Below are positions 37,561-47,460 of a stretch of DNA of 64,000 bases, piece by piece. The position numbers were made by a program, and so were the translations under genes. Origin of the DNA: Chlamydia caviae GPIC. Its GTDB lineage: Bacteria > Chlamydiota > Chlamydiia > Chlamydiales > Chlamydiaceae. Positions within the stretch are counted from its first letter, which is position 1; each line of letters opens with the position of its first letter. The notes below the pieces were generated by a model that worked only from the letters and a program-made list of their open reading frames with translations, had not been told where the DNA came from and ran no database searches. Location: positions 372,001 to 436,000 of the forward strand of contig NC_003361.3 in NCBI RefSeq assembly GCF_000007605.1, given 5' to 3'.

Positions 37561-38981
37561 ATACAATGCGATGGGGTTTGGTTATTGCGCTCTTTTGTTC
37601 ATTTATAACAAAAGATGCTTTTGCCTTTACAGTGCATTTCCCTACTTCTAAAGAACACGCGAGTGTTATTGTTCATGATAATAGTGTTGAGGTTTACGAA
37701 AAGCTTCTATCAGCTATAGACGTTGCTGAGCATTATGTCGAATTATGTCCTTGCATGACGGGCGGGAATTTATTAAAAGAGATCGTTGAGCATTTACATG
37801 TACGCATGTCTCAGGCCCCGCAACTGTGTGCTTATATCCTTATTCAACCTACATTTATTGATAGTAAGGACAAGCAGGTCCTTGAAGATGCAAAAGCCAA
37901 TTGGCCTGATAGATTTTTTTATCTATTTACCGGATGCCCCCCGGGATCAAGTATTCTAGCCCCTAATGTTATAGAGAGTCATATCAAGATCTCCATGGTA
38001 GATGGAAAGTACATTTTTATGGGAGGGACCAATTTTGAAGATTTTATGTGTACTAAAGGGGACACCATTCCTGAACCTGTAGAATCTCCGCGTTTAATTA
38101 TCGCCGGCACCCGAAGACCTCGAGCTTTTCGTGATCAAGATGTCACTATCAGTTCTGCGCAACTTGGCACAGAGTTAAGAAAGGAATTTCATGCGCACTA
38201 CGCTCTTTGGCATGCTTATGCTCAAAAACCTTGGTTTAATAAAAATCTCAATGATTTTCGTGCGCTCCCTTATCCAAAATTAACTGTTGAAGAAGCTGCA
38301 GCTACATATTGTAGCGCTATTGAAGAAAGTCCTGATCTTGTAACAACAGATCTTAAAAATATTCGTGTGATTTTTTCTGGGCCTGATGAAAGTAAAAATG
38401 CAATTACTCAAGAATATGTAGATTTAATCAATAGAGCAGAGAAATCTATCAAAATTGCGAATATGTATTTCATCCCTAAAGATGAGATTATTGAGAGTTT
38501 AAAATCTGCATGTTTCTCTCGTGGTGTGCTCTCAGAAATTATTACTAATGGATGTACGGAAAATAGTCCTGATCTTACCGCAGTGTATGCTTGGGGAAAT
38601 CGCATGAACTATTTCTTTTTATCTTATGGAGAGCGTCCTTCTCTATGGAAGAAGTTCATATTTTCTAACAAAACACCTTGCAATTCTCTGTTTATCAATG
38701 AATATTTTGTTCCGGATACGCAACTACATAAAAAATGTATGATCGTAGACGGACGTTACTTTGTTATAGGGAGCTATAACTTCGGGAAGAAAAGCGATCT
38801 TTTTGATTACGAAAGTATTGTGGTCATTGACTCTCCAGAAGTTGCTGAAAAAGCTAATACCGTCTTTATAAAAGATTTGAGCTTATCCAAACCCGTCGAT
38901 GATTCTGAGATTTTTGATTGGTACTTCAATCCTGTGTATAATCTCATAGGTCACTTACAAATTAATTTTATGCCTGCTTAA
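37557..38981 (+). CDS. Secreted phospholipase D-like protein with two HKD motifs
   Basis: 474 residues. A signal peptide (about 1-23, ending DAFA) precedes two PLD-type catalytic motifs: 'HIKISMVDGKYIFMGGTN' (His about 142) and 'HKKCMIVDGRYFVIGSYN' (His about 391), each with the His, Lys and Asp. Both being intact argues for an active phosphodiesterase or transferase, such as a phospholipase D or cardiolipin-synthase-like enzyme. Position matches CT284. The signal peptide suggests export to the periplasm. Substrate unknown. Confidence 0.83.
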   Translation: MNTMRWGLVIALFCSFITKDAFAFTVHFPTSKEHASVIVHDNSVEVYEKLLSAIDVAEHYVELCPCMTGGNLLKEIVEHLHVRMSQAPQLCAYILIQPTFIDSKDKQVLEDAKANWPDRFFYLFTGCPPGSSILAPNVIESHIKISMVDGKYIFMGGTNFEDFMCTKGDTIPEPVESPRLIIAGTRRPRAFRDQDVTISSAQLGTELRKEFHAHYALWHAYAQKPWFNKNLNDFRALPYPKLTVEEAAATYCSAIEESPDLVTTDLKNIRVIFSGPDESKNAITQEYVDLINRAEKSIKIANMYFIPKDEIIESLKSACFSRGVLSEIITNGCTENSPDLTAVYAWGNRMNYFFLSYGERPSLWKKFIFSNKTPCNSLFINEYFVPDTQLHKKCMIVDGRYFVIGSYNFGKKSDLFDYESIVVIDSPEVAEKANTVFIKDLSLSKPVDDSEIFDWYFNPVYNLIGHLQINFMPA

Positions 38982-39002
38982 GTAGGGGAATAAAATTTTG
39001 CA

Positions 39003-39036
39003 CAGAAAAGAGAGAACGCCTCTCTTTTCTGTTTCT
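39003..39036 (+). terminator. Hairpin terminator after the phospholipase D-like gene
   Basis: CAGAAAAGAGAG pairs perfectly over 12 bases with CTCTCTTTTCTG, loop of five, followed by the weak T stretch TTTCT. It lies 21 bases past the stop. Confidence 0.7.
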
Positions 39037-39104
39037 CAGGGATCCTTCTTGGTTTTTTCCGATCAATAGTTTACACTAAGTTTTTTATTGTTTATTCCAA
39101 GAGG

Positions 39105-41180
39105 GTGGCTTTGCTAGCATTCTTTTATAAGCATCAGAAAAAATTCATTGGTTTAGTTATTGTCGGTGTATGTGTATCTGGAATAGGCATAGGCTGGGGA
39201 CGCTATCCAGGGGAATCTGCAAGTAATGGATCTAGGAAGGTTGTTTTCTCTGTACCGGGGAAAAAATATTCTGAGAGAGAATTCCTAGCGATTAAGAGAT
39301 TCTTTATGAATGAGGCGTATCCCTTTACAGGAAATCCTCAGGAATGGAATTTTTTAAATGAAGGGTTACTTACTGAGCGCTTTTTAACAAATAAAATTGG
39401 GGAAAAGCTCTTTTTAAAAATCTATTCTCAAGACTATCCAGCTTTTAATAAAGAGAAACGTTATCAAGCTTATCGAAGATTTGATACTCCATTTATTTCT
39501 TCTGAGGAAGTTTGGAAGTCTTCTGCTCCCCGTTTATATCAAGCTTTGACTACTTTGCAGGAAATAGATAATCCCGTGTCTCCTGAAGGATTTGTTGCTA
39601 GGGTTCAGCTCTTTTTAGAAGAGAAAAAATTCCCACATTATATTCTCAAACAGATGCTTGAATATCGTAGACAAATGTTCAATCTTCCCCAAGATGCTGC
39701 TTTGGCTCAGGGAAAAGATCTACGTTTATTCGGTTATAAGAATATTTCTGATTGGTTTGGAGATGCGTATGTTTCTGCTGCTGTTGAAGCCTTGTTACGC
39801 TTTGTCAATGAGCAGAAAAAGAATATCGCTATGCCTTCTTTAAAAGAAGCGCGGCAAGATTTCGAAGATAAAGCTCAACAAGCGTTTACTAAATTGACTA
39901 AACACGCGGGACTTACCTTGAGTTTTGATCAATTTGTGGCTTCTTATTTCGATTTTCTTGGAGTAAGCAAGTCAGAATTTTTCAATATGTATCGTGAGAT
40001 ACTTCTATGCAAAAGAGCCTTTTTACAATTAGAAGGTAGCGTGACCTTTGATTACCGTCCTTTGCAAGAGTTTTTCTCTATGGGGAAAGATTCTACATCT
40101 GTAGAAATGGTTAAGCTCCCTCGTGAATATCAATTTAAGAATAGAGAAGATCTAGAAGCTTTCGAGACTTATATCAGCCTTGTAGGCGTTCCAGTTAAGG
40201 ATTGTCTCGATGTTCCACGGTTTACCTTGCCTATTAAAACTATTAAGGCGAAAGAGCCAAGATTGGTAGGGCGAAGATTTTTAGTTTCCTATAAAAGTAT
40301 CCATCTTCAGGATCTCGAGACTAAAGTTCCCATGGTTGAGGTGCACCAGTGGCAACAAAATCCTGAAAATTTCCAAATTCTGCTTCAGCAGTTTCCTAAG
40401 ATTGAAACATGCAACTCAAGCAAGGATTTCCAAGCTCTTAAACCCTCTCTTTTAGAAAAAATCTATTCTTTCACAAGAAAGGAGATTTTAAGAGCACATC
40501 CAAAAAGAATTCTCGAGAGCTTAGCTCAATGTAAACATGAGAGCCACGAAATTTTCCTTTCTTCAGGAAAAGATAGTATCTTAGAAGGCATTTTAGATGG
40601 TGATAAGCTAGCTGCATTATTATTGGATAATGAGCTCTTAGAGGCCTACAGTCAGGATGGAGAACACTATTACACATTTGTCGTAAATACGTGTTTTGAG
40701 GGAGAGGAGGTCATTCCTTATCGTGAAGTATTACGTAAGGATCTAGCGAAAGCCTTAGTTTCCTCACATAAAAATTCCTCACATATTGATAAGGTGATTT
40801 CTGCTTTAAAATCTCATTATCAAGAAGAGGAGAACGAGCATCTCTGGCAAAAACGCCTATGGTCTTTGGTCAAAGAACATAAAGAGGGAACATATCAAGC
40901 AGGGACTCTGTCCTGGAATCTTGAAAAATCTATAAAAATATTTACTCGTGGGGATCAAAGTATTCCTCGGCCTTATTCCGAACTAGCTTCTATGGAAGAG
41001 GGAGCGTTGTCAAATATTGAATTTAATCCTGAAGAAGGCCCATTTTTCTATAAATGTTTATCACATCAAACATGTGTTGATCCCGCTAGTGTGGAGAAGT
41101 TATTCCTCGCTAAGGGGCATTTAAATGAAGAAATCCTAGGGAGCTATATAGAACGTTTTATTGATGAAAGAGTCAGATAA
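39105..41180 (+). CDS. Membrane-anchored periplasmic protein resembling PpiD/SurA-type folding factors (CT283 position)
   Basis: 691 residues. One membrane helix near the N terminus (about 15-33, '[20 protein letters not shown]') is followed by a long hydrophilic, mostly helical part. The layout and the region after the helix ('[22 protein letters not shown]') resemble the SurA_N domain of PpiD, but no parvulin isomerase domain is recognisable, so this is tentative. GTG 39105 directly abuts the AAGAGG ribosome-binding site; TTG 39111 has better spacing and may be the true start. Its stop overlaps the next ATG. Confidence 0.65.
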   Translation: MALLAFFYKHQKKFIGLVIVGVCVSGIGIGWGRYPGESASNGSRKVVFSVPGKKYSEREFLAIKRFFMNEAYPFTGNPQEWNFLNEGLLTERFLTNKIGEKLFLKIYSQDYPAFNKEKRYQAYRRFDTPFISSEEVWKSSAPRLYQALTTLQEIDNPVSPEGFVARVQLFLEEKKFPHYILKQMLEYRRQMFNLPQDAALAQGKDLRLFGYKNISDWFGDAYVSAAVEALLRFVNEQKKNIAMPSLKEARQDFEDKAQQAFTKLTKHAGLTLSFDQFVASYFDFLGVSKSEFFNMYREILLCKRAFLQLEGSVTFDYRPLQEFFSMGKDSTSVEMVKLPREYQFKNREDLEAFETYISLVGVPVKDCLDVPRFTLPIKTIKAKEPRLVGRRFLVSYKSIHLQDLETKVPMVEVHQWQQNPENFQILLQQFPKIETCNSSKDFQALKPSLLEKIYSFTRKEILRAHPKRILESLAQCKHESHEIFLSSGKDSILEGILDGDKLAALLLDNELLEAYSQDGEHYYTFVVNTCFEGEEVIPYREVLRKDLAKALVSSHKNSSHIDKVISALKSHYQEEENEHLWQKRLWSLVKEHKEGTYQAGTLSWNLEKSIKIFTRGDQSIPRPYSELASMEEGALSNIEFNPEEGPFFYKCLSHQTCVDPASVEKLFLAKGHLNEEILGSYIERFIDERVR

Positions 41181-41521
41181 TGTGGGATTCTGATTATCAT
41201 GTGTGGATTTTACCGATTCATAGTGACGTTGTCCGTTTAGGATTGACAGCTAGAATGGGGGAGAACTTAGGTCAAATGCTTCATATTGATTTGCCCACAG
41301 TAGGTAGTTTCTGTAAGGAAGGTGAGGTTCTAGTCATCTTAGAGTCTTCGAAATCGGCTATCGAGGTTTTAAGTCCCGTTTCTGGAGAGATTATAGAGGT
41401 TAATGAGGCTCTTAAAGAGGACATTCAGCTTCTTAATAATTCTCCTGAAGAATCTGGTTGGTTCATGGTTGTTAAACTCGATGAAAAATTAAATACAGAA
41501 AATCTTTCTCCTAGAAAATAG
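41180..41521 (+). CDS. gcvH: GcvH-like lipoyl carrier protein
   Basis: 113 residues with the lipoyl-domain fold. The modified Lys is K58 in '[17 protein letters not shown]', and 'HVWILP...VRLGLTA' matches the N-terminal region of glycine cleavage H protein. No other glycine cleavage genes (gcvP, gcvT) are nearby, and I recall none in chlamydiae, so it may act as a lipoyl relay. It is one base-overlapped with the upstream gene and lies near lplA. Confidence 0.87.
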   Translation: MWDSDYHVWILPIHSDVVRLGLTARMGENLGQMLHIDLPTVGSFCKEGEVLVILESSKSAIEVLSPVSGEIIEVNEALKEDIQLLNNSPEESGWFMVVKLDEKLNTENLSPRK

Positions 41522-41644
41522 TCAGGTTAGTATTTCAAAAAAATTCTTACATTGATTATATTTTTTGAACTTGGATAAGAGTTTTTTTTTATTTTCTGAA
41601 GGAGTAAAATTTTTCCCTAAAGAGTTTAAAATGCACATTTTATT

Positions 41645-41938
41645 ATGTCCTCGTTAATAGTTGGCAATGTCTCTACTCCTGTAAAGATGAAGAGCGCCCA
41701 GTTGGAGCTTTCAACGCAGCTTAAGGTAATAACAGCTATTACGGTATTATTAGCTTTAGCGGTGATAGGTCTTGCCTGCTATGGACTGTTTGGAACTCCA
41801 CTGATAGCCACGCAATTAATGATATGGATTATGAGTGCTTCTATGACCTTAGAGGCGTTGATATGTTCTTGTGCGAAATATCATCTTCTTCGTCGTTATG
41901 AGAAAAACCTACTTAGCGGTGGAGAACCGATACAGTAA
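41645..41938 (+). CDS. Tiny Inc-like protein (97 residues)
   Basis: Two adjacent membrane segments (about 30-50 and 56-78) with short polar ends. ATG at 41645 (MSSLIVGNVST). It is 21 bases upstream of a second protein of the same build and probably co-transcribed. Inclusion membrane location is inferred from the bilobed profile only. No homologue recognised. Confidence 0.62.
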   Translation: MSSLIVGNVSTPVKMKSAQLELSTQLKVITAITVLLALAVIGLACYGLFGTPLIATQLMIWIMSASMTLEALICSCAKYHLLRRYEKNLLSGGEPIQ

Positions 41939-41959
41939 TAGATAAAGGAACTATGATTT

Positions 41960-42292
41960 ATGATGATTCACGTGCAAAGATTTCAACGACCTTCTCCTGA
42001 AGCTCCGAATACAGCAACTCTATTGTATCAACTACATAAAGGCCCTTTAAAGGAGCCTGAGGGATTGCGCACTTTCCGTAGAGTACTATCAACTCTTATG
42101 ACTTCTTTAGCGATACTCGTCATGATAGTATTCACTATTCAATCTTCAACGATTACTCCAGCAGCGTTGTACACAGCAATTTTCTTTGCCTGCTGTACTC
42201 TTGTATGCATAGCAATGTTTATGGTAAAACACGTATTGTGTCACTTTCCAGAACTCGCTAGAGGGACTATCGAAATTACCTCGAATAGTTAA
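41960..42292 (+). CDS. Tiny Inc-like protein (110 residues)
   Basis: Hydrophilic N terminus of about 40 residues rich in Pro and Arg, then two membrane segments (about 45-65 and 68-90) and a short tail. The second of a pair inserted between gcvH and nqrE. Its stop is one base from the convergent nqrE end. Function unknown. Confidence 0.62.
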   Translation: MMIHVQRFQRPSPEAPNTATLLYQLHKGPLKEPEGLRTFRRVLSTLMTSLAILVMIVFTIQSSTITPAALYTAIFFACCTLVCIAMFMVKHVLCHFPELARGTIEITSNS

Positions 42293-42293
42293 C

Positions 42294-43088
42294 TTACTGA
42301 GTTTTTCCTCTTTTTATATTTATTGCTTTTTCCTTAGCAGCACGTTGTTGTGCTATTCGTACTTTTTTCACAGGTTTTAGATTTGTTGTTGTTATCGAAG
42401 AAGCATTTGGTGTTTCTAGAATATCCGATGTTGGTGCTGCTGCTGATGGCTTAGAGATATCAATACCTGTAAGACTCATAAAGGCCATAGCTATAAGTCC
42501 TGTGGTAATGAAGGAGATCCCCATGCCTTGAAGGTTTTTAGGAATATCAGAATAGGCAAGTTTTTCTTTAATAGTTGCAAATAAGACAATAGCTAACCAC
42601 CAACCGCATCCTGCTCCTAAAGAGAATATCATCATAGGGATAAATGGATAATTCCGTGTAATCCCAAAGAGCACGCCTCCTAAAATTGCACAATTTACAG
42701 CAATTAACGGTAGGAAGATCCCTAAGGAAAGATAGAGATTTCTGGATACCTTTTCTAAAAGTAGTTCCAAGATCTGTGTGAAGGCAGCAATAACTACAAT
42801 GAAGATAATCAGCTCAAGGAAATTTAGATTTACATTGGCTAATGAGGGGGATATCCAAGTTAAAGCTTTAGGCCCGGTAATAAATGTATGCACGACCCAG
42901 TTAATGCTTCCAGTAACTGTCAGTACTAAGGCTACAGACATTCCTAAGCCATTAGCAGTAGAAACTCGCGCGGAACAGGCAAGATAGCTACACATCCCAA
43001 GGAAATTCGATAGAAGGATGTTTTGGATGAAGGTTGCTTGTAAAAAGATACCAAAGACATTTAGCCATGTATATTCGCCTAACCACAT
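42294..43088 (-). CDS. nqrE: Na+-translocating NADH:quinone reductase subunit E
   Basis: Integral membrane subunit of the sodium-pumping NADH dehydrogenase. 'FIQNILLSNFLGMCSYLACS' holds the conserved Cys, and about six membrane helices fill residues 1-200. At 264 residues it is about 65 longer than the usual 198-200. The extra C-terminal tail is Ala/Thr/Lys-rich and soluble ('KKVRIAQQRAAKEKAINIKRG'). Last gene of nqrBCDE, four bases after nqrD. Confidence 0.93.
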   Translation of the reverse strand: MWLGEYTWLNVFGIFLQATFIQNILLSNFLGMCSYLACSARVSTANGLGMSVALVLTVTGSINWVVHTFITGPKALTWISPSLANVNLNFLELIIFIVVIAAFTQILELLLEKVSRNLYLSLGIFLPLIAVNCAILGGVLFGITRNYPFIPMMIFSLGAGCGWWLAIVLFATIKEKLAYSDIPKNLQGMGISFITTGLIAMAFMSLTGIDISKPSAAAPTSDILETPNASSITTTNLKPVKKVRIAQQRAAKEKAINIKRGKTQ

Positions 43089-43092
43089 AAAG

Positions 43093-43734
43093 TTACCTTT
43101 TTGCTTTCTTAGATCTAAGAATATTCACTCCCCAAATCATAATGCCTAAAAGGAAAAATGCTGAGGGCGCTAAAACCATCAAACCAAAGTTTTCATATCC
43201 ATCAGGATGGGTTTCGGACGCGTAGAAACATTTTGGGATAAGTTGTAATCCAAGAATAGTACCAAAGCCGAAGAACTCTCTGACTATACTCACAGTAACT
43301 AATACCCAACCGTAACCTAATCCCGATGCAAGACCATCTAAAAATGCTGGAATAGGGGGAACATTTCTTGCTAGGCTTTCAGCTCTTCCCATAACGATAC
43401 AGTTGGTGATAATCAATCCAACAAAAACGGAAAGCGTTTTTGAGATAGTAAAGAAAAAGGCTTTTAAAAACTGATCAATAACAATCACAAATAAGCTAAT
43501 AATAATGAGCTGTGTGATCATACGGACGCTATCAGGAGTCGCTTTGCGTAATAAAGATACAAAGAATGAGGAGCATCCTGTAACAAAGCTTACAGCAAGA
43601 CCCATAGTAATCGCCGTGTTTACTGTTGTTGTTACAGCAAGTGCAGAACAAATCCCTAAAATAGCAATAAGCGGTTGGTTGTTACCCCAAAGAGGATCAA
43701 GGAAATAACTCTTATATGATTTATTTGCTGCCAT
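43093..43734 (-). CDS. nqrD: Na+-translocating NADH:quinone reductase subunit D
   Basis: Six-helix membrane subunit paired with NqrE around the iron centre; '[17 protein letters not shown]' contains the conserved Cys. ATG 43734 ([11 protein letters not shown]) is preferred to 43761 because the upstream region lies within nqrC. It then overlaps the nqrC end by 14 bases. 213 residues is typical. Confidence 0.94.
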   Translation of the reverse strand: MAANKSYKSYFLDPLWGNNQPLIAILGICSALAVTTTVNTAITMGLAVSFVTGCSSFFVSLLRKATPDSVRMITQLIIISLFVIVIDQFLKAFFFTISKTLSVFVGLIITNCIVMGRAESLARNVPPIPAFLDGLASGLGYGWVLVTVSIVREFFGFGTILGLQLIPKCFYASETHPDGYENFGLMVLAPSAFFLLGIMIWGVNILRSKKAKR

Positions 43735-44680
43735 TGTGATCTCTCTGGTTAAGCTTTGCAAAAGATATCAACAAATTCCGATAGGGAGCTAAAGATTGTG
43801 CGTAAGCTTCAGTAACACCGTTACATGTTAATGTGGCTCCAGAAATACCATCGATTGATGATAATGCTTTCGGAGTTGTCCCAAATGCTGATTGTACCGA
43901 TCCTTTAATTACTTCAAGACCTAAAGGTGTTGTAGCAAAATCCGTATTTCCTGCCGCAGCCTGTAAGAAGATTTTCTTTCCATAGAATTGCTTTTGCCAT
44001 TGAGGATTGGCAATATTTGCTCCTAATCCTGGAGTCTCCGCTTGTTGATACCACGCTGTTCCCAAAACAGTATCACCGTTATTTTCTACAGCGAGATAAC
44101 CGTAAATAGGTCCCCACAAACCAAATCCAGAAATGGGAATAATAATAGCACGAACTACTGAAGGATTTTTAATAACATCGGCAGCGCTCATGGCCCTAGC
44201 TTGTTCGGTATTTGCTAAGATTACATAAAACAATAACAAGGGCTGTTGGTAGAAATGGCCATTTTGATGTTTTTCTATAAACTCTGTCACGTTAATGTTT
44301 TTTTCTTCGAAAGAAAACATCTGTCCAAGTTTATCAGCGAGTAAAGGACGAACAAATCCTTGTGTATAGGCGTCCAAAACCGAGCTTGTAACAACAGGGG
44401 CATGTTGATCTGCAACTTTGAGTAGGTGGGATTTCTTATCATATACAGCAGGCTGCCAAGATCCTTCCTCATAGATTTGAAATTTTCCTGAGAAGTCTAA
44501 AACATGTGCTGCGGTTAGCATTTGCTGATCGCGATCAAAAATAGCTGCTCTTTCTTCGAAAGGAGCTAAGATATAATACACGGTAGAGAGAAAAACGCTG
44601 GAGAATAAACTTAACGCAAAAATGAAAAGGATAACATACCATGTTTTATTCAGATGCGGTTTTGGTTTCTCTGAAGACAT
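43721..44680 (-). CDS. nqrC: Na+-translocating NADH:quinone reductase subunit C
   Basis: FMN-carrying subunit with one N-terminal membrane helix (about residues 12-35) and a periplasmic FMN-binding domain. The flavinylation motif SGAT is at 280-283, the Thr being the attachment site. 319 residues is longer than the usual 260, mostly between residues 50 and 180. The start lies four bases after nqrB. Confidence 0.94.
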   Translation of the reverse strand: MSSEKPKPHLNKTWYVILFIFALSLFSSVFLSTVYYILAPFEERAAIFDRDQQMLTAAHVLDFSGKFQIYEEGSWQPAVYDKKSHLLKVADQHAPVVTSSVLDAYTQGFVRPLLADKLGQMFSFEEKNINVTEFIEKHQNGHFYQQPLLLFYVILANTEQARAMSAADVIKNPSVVRAIIIPISGFGLWGPIYGYLAVENNGDTVLGTAWYQQAETPGLGANIANPQWQKQFYGKKIFLQAAAGNTDFATTPLGLEVIKGSVQSAFGTTPKALSSIDGISGATLTCNGVTEAYAQSLAPYRNLLISFAKLNQRDHNGSK

Positions 44681-44684
44681 AGTT

Positions 44685-46196
44685 TTATATTCTCCTTCGT
44701 CTGTACTTTCTTACAGCAAAGTAATCAAGAAGAGGAGCAAACACATTTCCAAGAAGAATGGCGAGCATAACTCCTTCGGGATATGCTGGATTAATTAAGC
44801 GGATAACAATGGTCATAAAACCAATAAATAATCCGTAAATCCATTTTGCTAATTTCATGGTTGGCGACGATACTGGGTCTGTAGCCATGAATACAAGACC
44901 GAAGCCTAAACCTCCAAGGAATAACTGTCGGTAGGCAGGAATAAAAAATCTTGCAGGAGCCCAAGCTCCATGTTTTCCAACGATAAGAATACTGAAAATT
45001 TTAAATAGCCAGGCAGTGATGAAAGCACCTATACCGAAGGATACCATCGTTCTCCACGACGCAATGCCTGTCACAACAAGAAATATAGCACCGAGTAAGC
45101 AAGCAAATGTCGATGTTTCTCCTAAGGAACCGATAATATTTCCCCAGAATAAATTTCCTGAAGAAAATTTCCCAATACCATAGATCACATCAGTAATTGA
45201 GTAGGCTGAATCAAACTGGGTTGGTAATAAGCCAAGGCCTCCTTCACTAAGAGGAGAGGTTACAAAGTTTTGCAATTGTTCTAAAGTGAGCTTATCTAAC
45301 ATTAATCCTGGATGAGACTCCGCCCAGATAGAAAATTGGGAGTGGATAACACTTTCTGTAGGAACATGCGGCATCTGCAATATGTTAGAAGCTATAGCAT
45401 CTACGTGAACTCTTTTTACAGCAGGTGCTGTAGAGTTTAATGTTTGTAGGCAGGTAGATTGTGAGAAGCCATCGATAATCGATTTTCCTGCTGTAGAATT
45501 CATAGCAAGAAGACTTTCTTTAATTTTTGTTGGATTACTGCCTACCCAAACATCACCACTCATCTTTGCTGGAAATGTGAAAAATAGGAAAGCTCTTCCG
45601 GATAGTGCAGGATTGAGAATATTCATCCCTGTGCCACCAAACAATTCCTTACTAACGACAACACCAAAAGCAATTCCTAAGGCAGCCATCCAATAGGGAA
45701 TTGTTGGCGGTAATGTTAGAGGATAGAGAATCCCTGTAACGAGTAATCCTTCGGCAATTTTATGCTTTCTAACGATAGCGAAGAGCACTTCACAAACACC
45801 GCCTACCGAATAACTAATTATTAGTAGGGGAAGAAAAATTTTACATCCTGTCCAAAGAATGGAAAATACGCCGATGTCGTTGAAGATAAATGAGAGATAA
45901 CTACGAAATCCTGAGATATGTAAAAATGACTCCATGAGTTGGGCATTACCCGAACCATAGACTAAAGCTTGAACTCCTGAATTCCATATGGCTAAAAACG
46001 TTGCCGGAAATAGGGCAATAACAACAAGCATCATCCAACGTTTAACATCTACAGCATCGCGAATGAATGGAGGAGATGAAGGTTGATGGATAGGCTCGTA
46101 GCAAAACGTATCAATAGCGTCTGCAACTGGAGTAAAGCGTTGAAACTTGTCCTTTTGACAAATTTCCCAGATGGAATTAACAAATCGTTTAAGCAT
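44685..46196 (-). CDS. nqrB: Na+-translocating NADH:quinone reductase subunit B
   Basis: Large membrane subunit carrying riboflavin and covalent FMN and forming the sodium path. Ten or so membrane helices are visible. The FMN-attachment region appears as 'DGFSQSTCL' (Thr about 248), a variant of the usual S-x-A-T. 503 residues, with an insertion around residues 240-340. First gene of nqrBCDE here; nqrA and nqrF are not in the window. Confidence 0.95.
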   Translation of the reverse strand: MLKRFVNSIWEICQKDKFQRFTPVADAIDTFCYEPIHQPSSPPFIRDAVDVKRWMMLVVIALFPATFLAIWNSGVQALVYGSGNAQLMESFLHISGFRSYLSFIFNDIGVFSILWTGCKIFLPLLIISYSVGGVCEVLFAIVRKHKIAEGLLVTGILYPLTLPPTIPYWMAALGIAFGVVVSKELFGGTGMNILNPALSGRAFLFFTFPAKMSGDVWVGSNPTKIKESLLAMNSTAGKSIIDGFSQSTCLQTLNSTAPAVKRVHVDAIASNILQMPHVPTESVIHSQFSIWAESHPGLMLDKLTLEQLQNFVTSPLSEGGLGLLPTQFDSAYSITDVIYGIGKFSSGNLFWGNIIGSLGETSTFACLLGAIFLVVTGIASWRTMVSFGIGAFITAWLFKIFSILIVGKHGAWAPARFFIPAYRQLFLGGLGFGLVFMATDPVSSPTMKLAKWIYGLFIGFMTIVIRLINPAYPEGVMLAILLGNVFAPLLDYFAVRKYRRRRI

Positions 46197-46277
46197 TGCT
46201 ACTGAGAGGGAAGTTGAAGCTTCTACACGTTTAAGAACGTAACAAATTGATTGGAATTTTAGGAATAAAAATTTTCC

Positions 46278-46874
46278 ATGATTCAGAGATTCTTTAGTTT
46301 TTTTCTTCGTTTGATTTTCCCTAGGCTGTGTTATGGTTGCCGAGCACCTGGAAAATTTTTGTGCCGCAGGTGTTTGGAATCTTTAAAAATAGAAAAGATA
46401 TCAGGGCGTTGCCCACATTGTTTTCATGTTTTAAGAATAGATGAAACAGCCTCTTGCAGAAATTGCCTTCCATCATTTTCTAGGAAATCTTTTTGTTTGT
46501 ACGTTCCTTCCGCGCAATCGCTTTCGCTATATTCTCAGGCTTGTCTTGGGAAGATTCCTGCTATCAAATTTTTTACGAGGGCTATAAGACGACAGTGGGA
46601 ATTTCAGGAAATTTTTCCTAAAAAGATTTTTTATCTAATATCAAAAATTCCTAGAGATTTTGGCAAACAGCTGTCTAAAGAAACAGGAATCCCTTGTAAG
46701 GGGATTGTGCTTTCAGAGAGGCAACTGCGTAATTTAAAGAAAACTATAGGCTCTGGGCCTATAGGTATTCTATCTACTTATCCTTTATCTCGTGAATGGC
46801 AAAATAGTATCGAAAGGTATGCTCCGCAACCTGCAGTGCTTATCAGTCTTTTTCTTTCTGAGACTCTTCGTTGA
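46278..46874 (+). CDS. ComF-like protein with double zinc ribbon
   Basis: 198 residues. Eight Cys in four pairs (C18/C21, C29/C32, C45/C48, C60/C63) match the N-terminal zinc ribbons of ComF competence proteins ('[18 protein letters not shown]'). The C-terminal phosphoribosyltransferase part lacks a recognisable PRPP-binding acidic motif and is probably degenerate. It is adjacent to nqrB (divergent) and its end overlaps the bactofilin gene by 32 bases. A competence role is inferred from the family only. Confidence 0.72.
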   Translation: MIQRFFSFFLRLIFPRLCYGCRAPGKFLCRRCLESLKIEKISGRCPHCFHVLRIDETASCRNCLPSFSRKSFCLYVPSAQSLSLYSQACLGKIPAIKFFTRAIRRQWEFQEIFPKKIFYLISKIPRDFGKQLSKETGIPCKGIVLSERQLRNLKKTIGSGPIGILSTYPLSREWQNSIERYAPQPAVLISLFLSETLR

Positions 46875-47460
46875 TTCCAACAATAGCTACGTAGCCTAAA
46901 AGCCGCACACCTTCATCAACGCAGAGAGTGCCTGCTTGGATATCGCCTTTCACTATCGCTTCACCACGGAGTTCTAATTTCCCACTGACTGTGATGTTGC
47001 CTTCAACAGCACCTTCAATAATTGCTTCTTGAAGTTGTATATCAGCTTTCACACTACCTTTAGGGCCTATGATGATTTTCCCATTAGAAACTAAGATCCC
47101 TTCAAAAGTACCGTCAATACGTAATAAACGATCAAAAGCTAACTCGCCTTTAAATGTTACACCTTCTCCAAGTGTAGTTTCTGGTTCTTCGGAAAATGAA
47201 GGTAAAGAGTCAATTTCAGAAGATGCAGAGGCCCATTTTTGTGATTCTTCACTTATAGGGTAAGAAAGAGGTAACGGCCGCGTTTCTGGAGATTTTGGAG
47301 AATCAAAAAGATTTGGAGGAGAATCTAAACGCTCAGATCTAGGATAAGAGGCATAGTTAGCATGCGAGGGAGTTTCTTCTTCGTATAATGTCTGAACATC
47401 TTCAAAGGGACTTTTTCCAGTTCTCCGAAACATTAGGAATTCTCCTAGATTACCCAACAA
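46843..47460 (-). CDS. Bactofilin
   Basis: Polymer-forming cytoskeletal protein; the chlamydial one has been linked to cell size. 205 residues: a disordered Pro/Ser-rich N-terminal half (about 1-95), then the bactofilin beta-helix (about 98-198). The repeats are visible as '[21 protein letters not shown]', '[11 protein letters not shown]', '[19 protein letters not shown]' and 'VKGDI'. Its start overlaps the dnaA end by 11 bases, so the two are coupled. Confidence 0.88.
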
